A stretch of DNA of 41,599 bases, taken from positions 1 through 41,599 of IMG/VR virus record IMGVR_UViG_3300021961_000211; one strand, given 5' to 3'. The notes beneath the pieces are model-generated. The model saw only the letters and a list, made by a program, of their open reading frames with translations. It did not search any database and was not told the origin of the DNA. The stretch's first letter is position 1; each line of letters opens with the position of its first letter. The position numbers and the translations under genes were made by a program. Below are positions 31,036 through 39,711 of this stretch, piece by piece. The DNA comes from a virus.

Positions 31036-32238
31036 ATGGGATTAGGTAACTGGGGCGAGGAGCTACAAAACGCTGCTGGAGCATTCTTCGGCAGCGAATA
31101 CCTTAGAGATTACCGACACGCAAGTAAAATCTTTAGGAGCAATAGTTATGCTAATGCTCCTAAATTCAAATTTCTATTTCATACATATTTCAATATCAAT
31201 GCAGACGCATACCCAGAAGCGCCGCAGCAAAATATAGGTATTTTAGTCAAAGATATAAAATTACCTTCATATAGTTTTCAGACTGATCAAAAAAATCAAT
31301 ATAATAGAAAACGTATAATTCAAACTAAAATTAAGTATGAACCTATTACTGTAAGTTTTCATGATGACAATCTCAATACCATAAACAAAGTATGGTATGC
31401 ATATTATACATATTATTATAAAGATGCTGCTAAACCAAATGTGATGTTTGCTGGTAATCGTGGTTCTGCGACACAACAAAACGGCGTTGATAATGCCACA
31501 CAATCGACTATGGCAGACTATAATGAGCGTGATATCTATAAAGATGATCTAAAGGGTAATGTAGATTGGGGTTATATTGGAGAGTCATTAGGACCTGATC
31601 CTTCAAAGAAAGTACCGTTCTTTCAAAACATCACTGTATTCGGTTTCAACCAACACAACTTTACAGCATATACACTTATCAATCCTATCATCACAGGTTT
31701 CTCGCATGATACTTACAGTTATGCAGAAAGCGGTGGTTTGATGCAAAATTCTATGACAATAGATTATGAAACGGTAGTGTATAATGAAGGCGCTATCGAC
31801 GGTAGAAATCCCGGCGATATCGTGACAGGATTCGGTGATCCTGCAAATTACGATTTGACTGATAGCCCTATCAACAAGCCAGGCGCAAGAGGCACTATAT
31901 TAGGACAAGGTGGATTGATAGATGCAGCTGGCGGATTTATTGATTCACTAACTGGCAATCCTCCTGATATTTTCGGCGCGATAAAAACTGCCGGTACTGC
32001 ATATAACACTTTCAAAAATATTGATTTGAAATCAACACTAGAACAGGAACTCAAAGCAGATATTGTCAATGTAGTAAGAGATTCTACTGTTGCGATAAGA
32101 AATATCAACTTCAATACACCTGCTAACGGTCAGACTCCTAGTTCTGTAGGTACTGCTAATTCAAAGACAGTTGGATTATCAGCACCAACTCCTCCTGATT
32201 CACAAGAAGTGAGAACTGCAGGCAAACAGATTCCTTGA
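31036..32238 (+). CDS. Second tube-fold protein (gp19 paralogue or gp54-like)
   Basis: A 400-aa protein whose first 230 residues carry tube-fold elements: ASKIFRSNSYANAPKFKFLF, VKDIKLPSYSFQTD, KRIIQTKIKYEPITVSFHDD and NTINKVWYAYYTYYYKD. The C-terminal 150 residues are Gly/Pro/Asn-rich and probably extended. A protein of this layout next to gp19 occurs in T4-like phages of marine bacteria. It may be the tube initiator (T4 gp54 role, first ring of the tube on the baseplate) or a specialised terminal ring. No promoter lies between it and the tube gene. Confidence 0.7.
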   Translation: MGLGNWGEELQNAAGAFFGSEYLRDYRHASKIFRSNSYANAPKFKFLFHTYFNINADAYPEAPQQNIGILVKDIKLPSYSFQTDQKNQYNRKRIIQTKIKYEPITVSFHDDNLNTINKVWYAYYTYYYKDAAKPNVMFAGNRGSATQQNGVDNATQSTMADYNERDIYKDDLKGNVDWGYIGESLGPDPSKKVPFFQNITVFGFNQHNFTAYTLINPIITGFSHDTYSYAESGGLMQNSMTIDYETVVYNEGAIDGRNPGDIVTGFGDPANYDLTDSPINKPGARGTILGQGGLIDAAGGFIDSLTGNPPDIFGAIKTAGTAYNTFKNIDLKSTLEQELKADIVNVVRDSTVAIRNINFNTPANGQTPSSVGTANSKTVGLSAPTPPDSQEVRTAGKQIP

Positions 32239-32246
32239 CATAAATA
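32239..32246 (+). promoter_or_regulatory. Late-promoter octamer (CATAAATA)
   Basis: Late motif directly after the previous stop, ending six bases before the ATG at 32253; the predicted leader is about two bases. Confidence 0.55.
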
Positions 32247-32252
32247 TCTTAT

Positions 32253-32618
32253 ATGTCGTTATTCAAAGTCACAAATCAATCATTAGATAGAACTGTCAAA
32301 ATTTTTGACGCATTCTATAATACTAGCCTTGTTATTCCGGCTGATCAATATGATATTATTTTCAGTTTTTTCAAGAGTGTATGTAATACTACACAGATAG
32401 CAGAAAACTATACAGTTATATTATTTTTCATAGCACAGGATGCTAATATAAATGCTATGGCTTTATTAGAAAATATAAAAGGTAATACAAAAAATAAAAT
32501 TGAAATCAACAAAATCATGGCTTATTACCTAAACAGTTTCAAATCAAAAACTAGCCTTTATGGCGTAGGACAAATACCAAGACCTTCACAGCCTGTTGCT
32601 AGAAATGTAGTGTTATGA
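32253..32618 (+). CDS. Hypothetical protein, 121 aa, between tube and gp4
   Basis: A helical protein (QYDIIFSFFKSVCN, NYTVILFFIAQDANINAMAL) with a disordered tail ending RPSQPVARNVVL. The hydrophobic stretches are short and amphipathic rather than membrane-spanning. Its place between tail-tube genes and gp4 suggests a tail or head-completion chaperone, but no family is recognised. The next ATG follows its stop by one base. Confidence 0.7.
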   Translation: MSLFKVTNQSLDRTVKIFDAFYNTSLVIPADQYDIIFSFFKSVCNTTQIAENYTVILFFIAQDANINAMALLENIKGNTKNKIEINKIMAYYLNSFKSKTSLYGVGQIPRPSQPVARNVVL

Positions 32619-32619
32619 C

Positions 32620-33057
32620 ATGGCTAATTTTGCGCAAGGGAAATTCGTACCAAAGAATCCAGGTAAATATGTAGGTAAACACGCACCTAGATATCGAAGT
32701 GGTTGGGAACTGACATTCATGATGTTCTGTGATAATCACGAAGGCGTAATTCAATGGGCAAGTGAAGCGATTTCTATCCCTTATCGTAATCCATTGACAG
32801 GAAAACAAACTGTATATGTGCCTGATTTTTTCGTTTTATATGAAGATAAATTCGGTAGGCAGAAGGCTGAAATCGTAGAGATCAAACCTAAGAAGCAAAG
32901 CCTTATAGAAAGCAGGGTCACAAGTATAAAGGATAAAGCAGCAATAGTGTTGAATCATGCTAAATGGGCTGCTGCTATGGCCTATTGTAAAAGAGCCGGT
33001 CTAACTTTCCGAGTCATCACTGAGGATGATTTGTTTTACAAGGGCAAACGCAAATAA
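32620..33057 (+). CDS. gp4: Head completion protein, gp4-like (TnsA/PD-(D/E)XK fold)
   Basis: A 145-aa protein (T4 gp4 is 150 aa) required to complete DNA-filled heads. The nuclease-fold motif residues are visible: the E in YRSGWELTFMMFCD, D in VYVPDFFVLY, and ExK in AEIVEIKPKKQ. This matches the PD-(D/E)XK-type pattern of gp4/gp50 head-completion proteins, which are thought to trim or seal DNA ends. It is followed directly by the small terminase. Confidence 0.9.
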   Translation: MANFAQGKFVPKNPGKYVGKHAPRYRSGWELTFMMFCDNHEGVIQWASEAISIPYRNPLTGKQTVYVPDFFVLYEDKFGRQKAEIVEIKPKKQSLIESRVTSIKDKAAIVLNHAKWAAAMAYCKRAGLTFRVITEDDLFYKGKRK

Positions 33058-33060
33058 ATA
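33053..33060 (+). promoter_or_regulatory. Late-promoter octamer (AATAAATA)
   Basis: AATAAA ends six bases before the gp16 ATG at 33065, with no Shine-Dalgarno sequence. The motif overlaps the stop codon of gp4. Confidence 0.6.
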
Positions 33061-33064
33061 GTTC

Positions 33065-33547
33065 ATGACTCGCAAATTGGAAGAATTATTCAATCTCTCA
33101 CAAAATGAAGAGAAATCAGAGGAACTTGAACTACCTCCTGAGACTCAGGAGATCACTGAGACAGCACTCAATAACCTCGAGAAAATAGAAAACGCATTAC
33201 CACAGGTGCGCGGGCTTGAGACTGCTGATATTGAGATAGATAATCTAGCAGACTTAGCCCAAAACAGTTATAGAGATTTGATGGATCTAGGTATGCAGGT
33301 TGACAGCCGTTATAGTAGCGAGATATTCAATGTCGCGGGAACCATGCTAGGTCATGCTATCACCGCTAAAACTGCTAAAGTCAGCAAAAAACTAAAAATG
33401 ATCGAATTGCAACTAAAGAAAGCTGCACTAGATCAGAAGCAGAGCAAGAAGGATGAAGAAATACAAAACACCCCACTGGGTGAAGGTCAAGCGTTAGATC
33501 GTAATGAGATACTAAAGGCCCTTCTTGAGAAAAAGACGGATAAATGA
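33065..33547 (+). CDS. gp16: Small terminase subunit, gp16-like
   Basis: A 160-aa protein (T4 gp16 is 164 aa) that recognises DNA for packaging and stimulates the large terminase. The core DLMDLGMQVDSRYSSEIFNV, GTMLGHAITAKTAKVSKKLK and MIELQLKKAALDQK closely follows T4-type gp16, with helical central domain and a charged C-terminal helix. The large terminase gp17 is not in this window, unlike T4 where it follows directly. Confidence 0.92.
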   Translation: MTRKLEELFNLSQNEEKSEELELPPETQEITETALNNLEKIENALPQVRGLETADIEIDNLADLAQNSYRDLMDLGMQVDSRYSSEIFNVAGTMLGHAITAKTAKVSKKLKMIELQLKKAALDQKQSKKDEEIQNTPLGEGQALDRNEILKALLEKKTDK

Positions 33548-33553
33548 TAAATA
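33546..33553 (+). promoter_or_regulatory. Late-promoter octamer (GATAAATA)
   Basis: Late motif overlapping the gp16 stop, 20 bases before the ATG at 33574. It argues against an earlier ATG at 33544 for the next gene. Confidence 0.62.
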
Positions 33554-33573
33554 TTAGATACGGGAATATTGAT

Positions 33574-34185
33574 ATGAAAAGCCTAAAACAATACATTGCA
33601 GAAAGCATACATCTATTTGATGTAACGATCAAGATTGCAGGAGAAGTCGATAAAAACTTTTTAGATTTGTTTATATTCAATCTAAAGAAGTTCGAACCAG
33701 CTGGTCCGATCACACCTAAAAGACTTCCTATAGCAAAAGATGTATATGGTTTTCCTGGCGTACATAACGAGCCAGTCACTATTCTAAAGTGTAAGTTCCG
33801 TTATCCATGCACAGAACCAATGGTACAGCAATTAGCACAATTGTTAGGTTATAACTTAAACTATGTGCGTCTTGTCAACACTGCTTATGATGATAGCATC
33901 AACCGTGAGCAGGACGAGTATGCTAACCAGATGGAACCTAACATGAAGGATTTCGATAAGATTAGCGGTGCAGAAGAAGCAAGCAAAGCATATGGTAATT
34001 CATATCTAGATAGCATCAAAGAGCAGACTAAAGAATCAGAAATCATGATTCCTTATGCCGCTAAACCAACTCCAGACAGTTTTGATCCATTCAAACCATA
34101 CTTAGATGATCAAAAGATGGGTGATAAAAGTCCTATGACAAATATCAAACGCCCAGCAAAACCTAAAACAGGCGCGATGGCGTAA
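33574..34185 (+). CDS. Putative internal head protein with capsid-targeting N-terminus, 203 aa
   Basis: The start at 33574 gives MKSLKQYIAES, very like the capsid-targeting sequence of T4 internal proteins (MKTYQEFIAEA), in which gp21 cleaves after the Glu of IAE. The next 90 residues look like a folded alpha/beta domain (FDVTIKIAGEVDKNFLDLF, VTILKCKFRYPCTEP). The C-terminal part is disordered and Pro/Lys/Asp-rich. Internal proteins enter the prohead and are injected with DNA, often against host defences. That role is inferred from the N-terminal motif and late promoter. A frame extension to an ATG at 33544 lies upstream of the promoter. Confidence 0.72.
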   Translation: MKSLKQYIAESIHLFDVTIKIAGEVDKNFLDLFIFNLKKFEPAGPITPKRLPIAKDVYGFPGVHNEPVTILKCKFRYPCTEPMVQQLAQLLGYNLNYVRLVNTAYDDSINREQDEYANQMEPNMKDFDKISGAEEASKAYGNSYLDSIKEQTKESEIMIPYAAKPTPDSFDPFKPYLDDQKMGDKSPMTNIKRPAKPKTGAMA

Positions 34186-34196
34186 GAGGAAGTATC

Positions 34197-37025
34197 ATGG
34201 AATTCAAAGATTTTTTACAGTTTATAAACGAAGCAGAATCAACTGCTGAGAAAGATGACAAAGCCGAAAAGGCAGGCAAGAAAGTTGCCAAGGACATCGA
34301 ATACGATGAAGGTCATAAGGGCAAGGATGACGAGAAGGCAGAAAAGGCCGGAGAGAAGGTCAAGAAAGATATCGAATACGATGACAAGAAAGATAAGAAA
34401 TCTTTGAAAGACTGGTTTGAACTATTAGACAAGAAAGTTATCAACGAAGCAGATCAACTAAGATTAGAGCCTGCAAAACAATCAACACAAGTTTTGAAGA
34501 AAGGCGACGAAGTTATTGGTACTGTAACTAATCCTGCATTAGCAGCAACTATCAAATCAGCTATCGGTAAAGGCGAGATGTCATTAGCCGGAAAAGAAAT
34601 GAAAGAAGCAGAGCTTGATGAAAAATGGGCAGGCGATGCTAAAGTAAAACACACTGGCCAATACAGTGATAAAACAAAAGAAGAATTGAAATCAATGTTG
34701 GCTAAGTTACACAAAAGCGGCCCGCATGATAAAGACAGTCCTGCTGCTAAAAAGATGCGTCAAATCAATTTCGCATTACGTGCCAAAGGCGGTTGGAAGA
34801 GTGGCGAAGGCGCTGCTATGAAAGAAGAACAGTTGGATGAACTATCACCAGCAACTTATACAAGTGCTGCTCAAAAGGCAAGAGGACAAGGACAAGCATA
34901 CGCAGCTAAAGCAACAACACAAGCAGGAGCAGCGATGTATGGTTCTCAACAAGGCAAGCATGAGCCTAACTCACCTGCAGCAAAAATGGACAATTTTGCG
35001 CAACAAAGATTTGCTTTAGCAAACAAAGCAGAAAAGAAAGCAGGACTAAAACCTGGTGAAGCCGGAGTTCATTCATATGATCCAACTCCCGGCGACAAAG
35101 GATATTCAAAAAGCGGCCCAAAATCATTAGATGAAAAAGCAAAGAACCCATATGCTATTGGTATGTCACAAGCAATGAAGTCAACTGGTGATAAACCACC
35201 TTTGAAGAAATCAACAATTACTAAAGCACATGATATTGCTAAGTCAATCAAAAAGAAAACTGACGAAGCAGAAATTCCAAAGTCAGGCCCAGATTACGGT
35301 GCAGGTTTAGGGGCAGGACGCAAAGATGTATTAGAAACTACACAGGTAAACGAAGCTATGAACACATTAGAAGCAGCCTATCATGAAGGCAAATCACATG
35401 GATTGAGCAAGCACGGTTATGCTTGCCGTTATAACGAAGGTAGCGAAGAACACAAGCGTTATCATGACGGCTTCAAAGAAGGTCTTGATGAGTGCTATGG
35501 CTTGATGCCAAATCGTGGTCTTGTAGTAAGCGAGATCGAATCAGGAGCAGATGTTGTTGATGACATGGCTTCATACGGTGCAGAAGAAGGCGAATTAGCC
35601 GAAATGGATAAGACAGAATATATGCGACATAAAGCAAAAACATCTCCTGGCGACACATTCAAGGCTTTTGGTCAAACATTCAAAGATAAAGACGTATTAG
35701 AAACAGATGCTTTTGCTGATGCCGAAGTTGATGAAGATTTCGCTAGCGGTGCCAAGAAATTCATGAAAGGAATGGGTACTGTAGGTAGAGGTGTAGGCAC
35801 AGTATTAGGTAAAACAGCACGTGCCGCAGTTACAGTTCCGGCAGCAATTGCAGGCGGTGTTGCTGGATTAGCTCAAGCAGCTAAAGATGGATATCAAGCC
35901 GGTAAAACAGCAACGGGAACAGCAAATGAAGCACTTGACGAATATGCATTTGAATCATTAGACAAGAAATTGAATGATCTATTGAATGAAGGCTTGAGTG
36001 TCAATATGTCACAAGGTCTAGGTGGTCCAGGTGCAGAAGATACAGTCAGTGTCACGGCACAAGGCGACGACGCAGGCAAACTATTACAATTCATCAAGCA
36101 AGTTGGTCTAGGTGGATTAGGTGCTCCTGAACAAGTTGATGGTCCATCAGAGCCGGCAGTAGCAGTAAGTGATTACGGCGCACCTAAGTTCGGTGGCTAT
36201 GATAGTGAAAAAGGTGACATGATGGGGTTATTGAAAGTCATGTCAGGTGGTGAAGATTATAAAGATGAAGAAGGTCATGATCACGGCGATATGCCAAAAG
36301 CAAAGATGTGCGGTACACATGGCGTAGATGAAGCCAAGTGTGGTTGCGGCGAAGGTAAAGAGATGGTTGATGAAGTTGAATCAGAAGACCAGATGGAATA
36401 TCAAGTTGCTGAAGATGACGGCGAAGGTAATATCGAAGCAGATGAACAGGGCGCACAGATTGATGCAGCTTTAGCAGTAGGTTCAGAGAATGAAAAAGAA
36501 GTTACTGAAGGCGGTGACGGTGGCGAAAGTAGTCCAGAAGCAGCCGGTGCAATTGCAGCAGCAGACTCAGATGAAGAGCAAGAAGAAGCAATGAGCGAAT
36601 CAAGTTTCTTGAGTCTATACAAGAAGATCGCATTGATCGCAGAAGAGTCAACTGCTGAGAAAGATGATAAGGCTGAAAAAGCAGCTAAGAAAGTCGCTAA
36701 AGATATCGAGTATGATGAAGGTCATAAAGGTAAAGATGACGAGAAGGCAGAAAAAGCCGGAGAAAAAGTCAAGAAAGATATCGAATATGATGACAAGAAA
36801 GACAAGAAAGAAAAAGTCGATGAGTGGGCAAACGATGCCGGTAAAGATGGTACACAGCAGACATTTGAGCGTGACATCGAATTCATGACTAAGGTCATCT
36901 CAGGCGGATTGAATAAGCCTAAGTCAACTGGCCAGCAGACTATCCCTGTACTTGCAGGTGATAAAGAGCGTACTGGCGATGAAGACATGGCTGAGTACAA
37001 GAAACTAGCAGGTCTAGGACAATAA
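34197..37025 (+). CDS. Large putative internal head protein, 942 aa, with duplicated charged repeat
   Basis: The N-terminus MEFKDFLQFINEA resembles a capsid-targeting sequence with an INE-A prohead-protease site. Further possible gp21 sites ((I/L)xE) occur near residues 82 (VINEA), 597 (LLNEG) and 814 (LIAEE). A 55-aa Lys/Asp/Glu repeat occurs at about 14-68 and again at 817-871, differing in one residue. Other parts are a KKFMKGMGTVGRGVGTVLGK segment followed by a hydrophobic Ala/Gly-rich helix (about 525-570), a SVNMSQGLGGPGAEDTVSVT domain near 600, and a small Cys cluster (CGTHGVDEAKCGC, about 704-716). The protein is largely disordered and charged. A role as a processed head-interior protein is inferred. 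GAGGAAG precedes the start. Confidence 0.75.
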   Translation: MEFKDFLQFINEAESTAEKDDKAEKAGKKVAKDIEYDEGHKGKDDEKAEKAGEKVKKDIEYDDKKDKKSLKDWFELLDKKVINEADQLRLEPAKQSTQVLKKGDEVIGTVTNPALAATIKSAIGKGEMSLAGKEMKEAELDEKWAGDAKVKHTGQYSDKTKEELKSMLAKLHKSGPHDKDSPAAKKMRQINFALRAKGGWKSGEGAAMKEEQLDELSPATYTSAAQKARGQGQAYAAKATTQAGAAMYGSQQGKHEPNSPAAKMDNFAQQRFALANKAEKKAGLKPGEAGVHSYDPTPGDKGYSKSGPKSLDEKAKNPYAIGMSQAMKSTGDKPPLKKSTITKAHDIAKSIKKKTDEAEIPKSGPDYGAGLGAGRKDVLETTQVNEAMNTLEAAYHEGKSHGLSKHGYACRYNEGSEEHKRYHDGFKEGLDECYGLMPNRGLVVSEIESGADVVDDMASYGAEEGELAEMDKTEYMRHKAKTSPGDTFKAFGQTFKDKDVLETDAFADAEVDEDFASGAKKFMKGMGTVGRGVGTVLGKTARAAVTVPAAIAGGVAGLAQAAKDGYQAGKTATGTANEALDEYAFESLDKKLNDLLNEGLSVNMSQGLGGPGAEDTVSVTAQGDDAGKLLQFIKQVGLGGLGAPEQVDGPSEPAVAVSDYGAPKFGGYDSEKGDMMGLLKVMSGGEDYKDEEGHDHGDMPKAKMCGTHGVDEAKCGCGEGKEMVDEVESEDQMEYQVAEDDGEGNIEADEQGAQIDAALAVGSENEKEVTEGGDGGESSPEAAGAIAAADSDEEQEEAMSESSFLSLYKKIALIAEESTAEKDDKAEKAAKKVAKDIEYDEGHKGKDDEKAEKAGEKVKKDIEYDDKKDKKEKVDEWANDAGKDGTQQTFERDIEFMTKVISGGLNKPKSTGQQTIPVLAGDKERTGDEDMAEYKKLAGLGQ
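34236..34400 (+). repeat. 55-aa coding repeat, copy 1
   Basis: Begins ESTAEKDDKAEKAG and ends IEYDDKKDKK. It nearly matches copy 2 at 36645-36809. The unit is itself a loose inner duplication of an EKAEKAG-KKDIEYD block. Confidence 0.92.
36645..36809 (+). repeat. 55-aa coding repeat, copy 2
   Basis: Same 55 residues as copy 1 except one Gly-to-Ala change. The DNA differs at several third codon positions, so the protein sequence appears to be held by selection. Confidence 0.92.
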
Positions 37026-37050
37026 GAAGGTATATAAAACCTTAGCTAAA

Positions 37051-37077
37051 ATGCCCGGCAATGCTGGGCATTTTTTT
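37051..37077 (+). terminator. Rho-independent terminator
   Basis: A 9-bp stem with one G-T pair (ATGCCCGGC 37051-37059 with GCTGGGCAT 37063-37071) around AAT, followed by seven T residues. Confidence 0.88.
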
Positions 37078-37101
37078 GTCTAGACACTTTGTCCCTGAAA
37101 C

Positions 37102-37109
37102 GATAAATA
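37102..37109 (+). promoter_or_regulatory. Late-promoter octamer (GATAAATA)
   Basis: Late motif 24 bases before the fibre ATG at 37134. Confidence 0.65.
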
Positions 37110-37133
37110 CTATAATAACGGATTAGACTATAC

Positions 37134-39695
37134 ATGGCACAGAGAAATATAGACTTCGGTAGTTTTCCAGACGATCCAGATGCAGATGCGATAAGAAGCG
37201 CGTTTCAAAAGACTCAGGAAAATTTTACTGAATTATATCGTTTACAAACCAATACCGGCGTTCTTTCTATCAATAGAGTCAAACAGCCAGGTATAAGCGT
37301 CAACGCCAGCACAGGTAACGTACTACTCTCTGCCGATTTTTACAGACTAAATGTAAGCACTACTAGTTTAGAACTAGGTTTGACCCCTAATAGTGAAGGC
37401 TATAACACTACTGTAAACAGTGCTATACAAACATTGTATCTTGATTTACGTGACGATTCATTCATTGCTAATTCGTTGACAACTGATTATTTGATAGCTA
37501 ATAATAGCCTCACTACAGATGTCGTTTATGCAAATACAGCCAATGTCGCAGGCAACGTAAACTCTGAATTTATAAATGTATCTAATACAGTTTACACATA
37601 TGACTTGAGTGCTACAGGTACTGCTACTGTCGGTACTGCAAATGTATTAGGAAATCTTTCCGCACAAAATGCAAATCTAGGTAACTTAGCAGAAGCAAAC
37701 TTTGTCAATGTGGCAAGCAATCTCACTGCAACTTTTATAAGCAGCGGAAATCAACTCAACACAGGTAATATTGAGACCGGCGGTATACTAACAGACAATT
37801 ATTATTATGCTAACGGTGAGCCCGTAGATTTCAAACAACCGGCAGGTGCTAACACTCAAGTTCAATATAATTTGAATGATGATTTCGGTGCCAGCTCAAA
37901 CTTTACTTTTGATCAGAATACAAACAACCTAACAGTCACTGGTAATATCAACGCTACTTATTTTAGTGGAGACGGCGGTGGCTTATCAAACATTCAAGGC
38001 AACATTAGTTCTATCAACAATGGCAGTTCTAATGTAGTTGTAGAAGCCAACGCAAATGTGAATATCTCTGTAGCAGGTCAAAGCAATGCAGTAGTAGTTC
38101 ACCCTTCTGGCATGGAAGTGGCACGTAGCCTAGTTACAAACGATATCTTTGTTCAAGCAGGCAACGGTTTTACAGGTGAAATTGAAGGTAATATCGTTTC
38201 TGCAAATATATTGAATGTAAATCAAACTGCAAATCTTGGATCTATCAGCAACGTCTCAATCTTAGGCGGTAGTCCTAATTATGTTCTACAGACTGATGGA
38301 TCTGGTAATCTAAGTTGGGCAGTCAATGCAGGATTAGAAGGAGCGACGGGTGCCACAGGTCCTACAGGACTCACTGGTGCGACTGGACCCCAAGGTACTT
38401 CAGGCATAAATGGTAGCACTGGCCCTACAGGTTCAACAGGTGCTACAGGATTGCCAGGTGACATCTATTCAACTACCAGTTCAACTTCTTTGACTATTAG
38501 TACAGGTAATAAAACTTTTACAGTCGCAACTGATCTAGCATATTCATTGGCTCAAGAAGTAGTCATCGCTTATTCTATGTCAGATTACATGATCGGTAAT
38601 GTACAGTCATACAATTCATCGACTGGATCAATGACTGTAGATGTTACAGACATATCAGGAAGCGGAACATATTCTGCTTGGGATGTAAATTTATTTGGTG
38701 CAGTTGGTCCACAAGGATCAACAGGTGCTACAGGTCTTTCAGGTATCGTAGAAGGTCCTACTGCACCGACAGACACAACTGTTTTATGGTATGATACAAG
38801 TACAGCAGGTATAGATGGCGTAGGTGCTACTGGCGCTACTGGTCCGCAAGGCGCGACGGGCATAGCAGGTTCTACTTACTTACATACACAAGGCGTGGCA
38901 GCAACAACATGGACTGTCACTCATAATCTCAATAATAAGTATGTCAACGTCGAACCTATAGATAATGCAAACGTAAGTTATGTAGGTCGTTATGATTATC
39001 CTTCGATCACATTTGTTGATAATAATACACTCACACTAACTTTTGCTTCTGCCGTCAATGGATATGTCGCAGTATCATCAGGTGGTGAATCTGGTGCTAC
39101 GGGCGCAACGGGAATTCAAGGAGCTACAGGCCCAGCTGGCGCGACCGGTGCAGGAGCTACAGGAGCAACAGGTGTAGCAGGACCTACTGGGGCCACTGGA
39201 CCAGCTGGTGCTACAGGTTTAGGGGCGACAGGTGCAACAGGACCAATCGGCGCTACAGGAAGCGCAGGTGTTGCAGGTGGTAGTAATACGCAAGTTCAAT
39301 TCAATGATGCAACTGCGTTTGCAGGAGATGCAAATCTAACATTCAATAAGACTACAGGTTCACTCACTGTAGGCGGTAATTATATTCGTAGCGTGGCAAC
39401 AGGCATTAGTGCGGCAGGTTCAGTGCAAGGTGATGCTACAGCAATCACAAAAGATATCAATGTTGTCAGTACTGTAAGTTCAGGACAAGGTGTTATATTA
39501 CCTACAGCAGTAGCAGGTATGGTAATTATTATAAACAACACAAGCGCAAATACTTTGAATGTATATCCTGCAACTGGTGCGATTATAAACAGTTTAGCGA
39601 CAAATGCTGCATATACTCATGCAGCAGGTGGTAGTTTACAATATTATGCGGTGACTTCAACTCAATGGTATATTGTTGGAGCAAGTTATTCGTAA
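37134..39695 (+). CDS. Collagen-repeat tail fibre protein, 853 aa
   Basis: The N-terminus (RNIDFGSFPDDPDADAIRSA, then FQKTQENFTELY) is a conserved anchoring segment of fibres in T4-like marine phages. A beta-rich shaft follows, with repeated NTQVQYN/NTQVQFN modules (near 240 and 720) and a NYVLQTDGSGNLSW motif. Collagen-like GXY tracts rich in GAT/GPT occupy about 403-443, 523-535, 563-578 and 652-717. Between them are two folded modules, one of which (HTQGVAATTWTVTHNLNNKY and on) recurs twice in the next gene. The C-terminal 100 residues form a beta-rich tip. Host attachment is the likely role. Confidence 0.85.
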   Translation: MAQRNIDFGSFPDDPDADAIRSAFQKTQENFTELYRLQTNTGVLSINRVKQPGISVNASTGNVLLSADFYRLNVSTTSLELGLTPNSEGYNTTVNSAIQTLYLDLRDDSFIANSLTTDYLIANNSLTTDVVYANTANVAGNVNSEFINVSNTVYTYDLSATGTATVGTANVLGNLSAQNANLGNLAEANFVNVASNLTATFISSGNQLNTGNIETGGILTDNYYYANGEPVDFKQPAGANTQVQYNLNDDFGASSNFTFDQNTNNLTVTGNINATYFSGDGGGLSNIQGNISSINNGSSNVVVEANANVNISVAGQSNAVVVHPSGMEVARSLVTNDIFVQAGNGFTGEIEGNIVSANILNVNQTANLGSISNVSILGGSPNYVLQTDGSGNLSWAVNAGLEGATGATGPTGLTGATGPQGTSGINGSTGPTGSTGATGLPGDIYSTTSSTSLTISTGNKTFTVATDLAYSLAQEVVIAYSMSDYMIGNVQSYNSSTGSMTVDVTDISGSGTYSAWDVNLFGAVGPQGSTGATGLSGIVEGPTAPTDTTVLWYDTSTAGIDGVGATGATGPQGATGIAGSTYLHTQGVAATTWTVTHNLNNKYVNVEPIDNANVSYVGRYDYPSITFVDNNTLTLTFASAVNGYVAVSSGGESGATGATGIQGATGPAGATGAGATGATGVAGPTGATGPAGATGLGATGATGPIGATGSAGVAGGSNTQVQFNDATAFAGDANLTFNKTTGSLTVGGNYIRSVATGISAAGSVQGDATAITKDINVVSTVSSGQGVILPTAVAGMVIIINNTSANTLNVYPATGAIINSLATNAAYTHAAGGSLQYYAVTSTQWYIVGASYS
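38341..39270 (+). repeat. Collagen-like Gly-X-Y coding tracts
   Basis: Four tracts of GXY triplets (38341-38460, 38698-38745, 38815-38870, 39087-39270), mostly GAT, GPT, GPQ and GLT, separated by folded modules. They encode trimerising collagen-like shaft segments. Confidence 0.88.
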
Positions 39696-39711
39696 GAGCA
39701 AAAAATAGGTA

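Noticed and set aside
33544-33573. Earlier ATG for the 203-aa internal-protein candidate
   Set aside because: A late promoter lies at 33546-33553, so this ATG would be upstream of the transcript, and the ATG at 33574 gives a capsid-targeting-like N-terminus.
36238-37000. Several reverse and shifted frames in the 942-aa gene
   Set aside because: The biased Lys/Glu/Asp codons leave other frames open by composition; none has a promoter or ribosome binding site.
38279-38863. Reverse-strand Pro/Val-rich frames opposite the fibre gene
   Set aside because: They arise from the complement of the collagen GXY codons.
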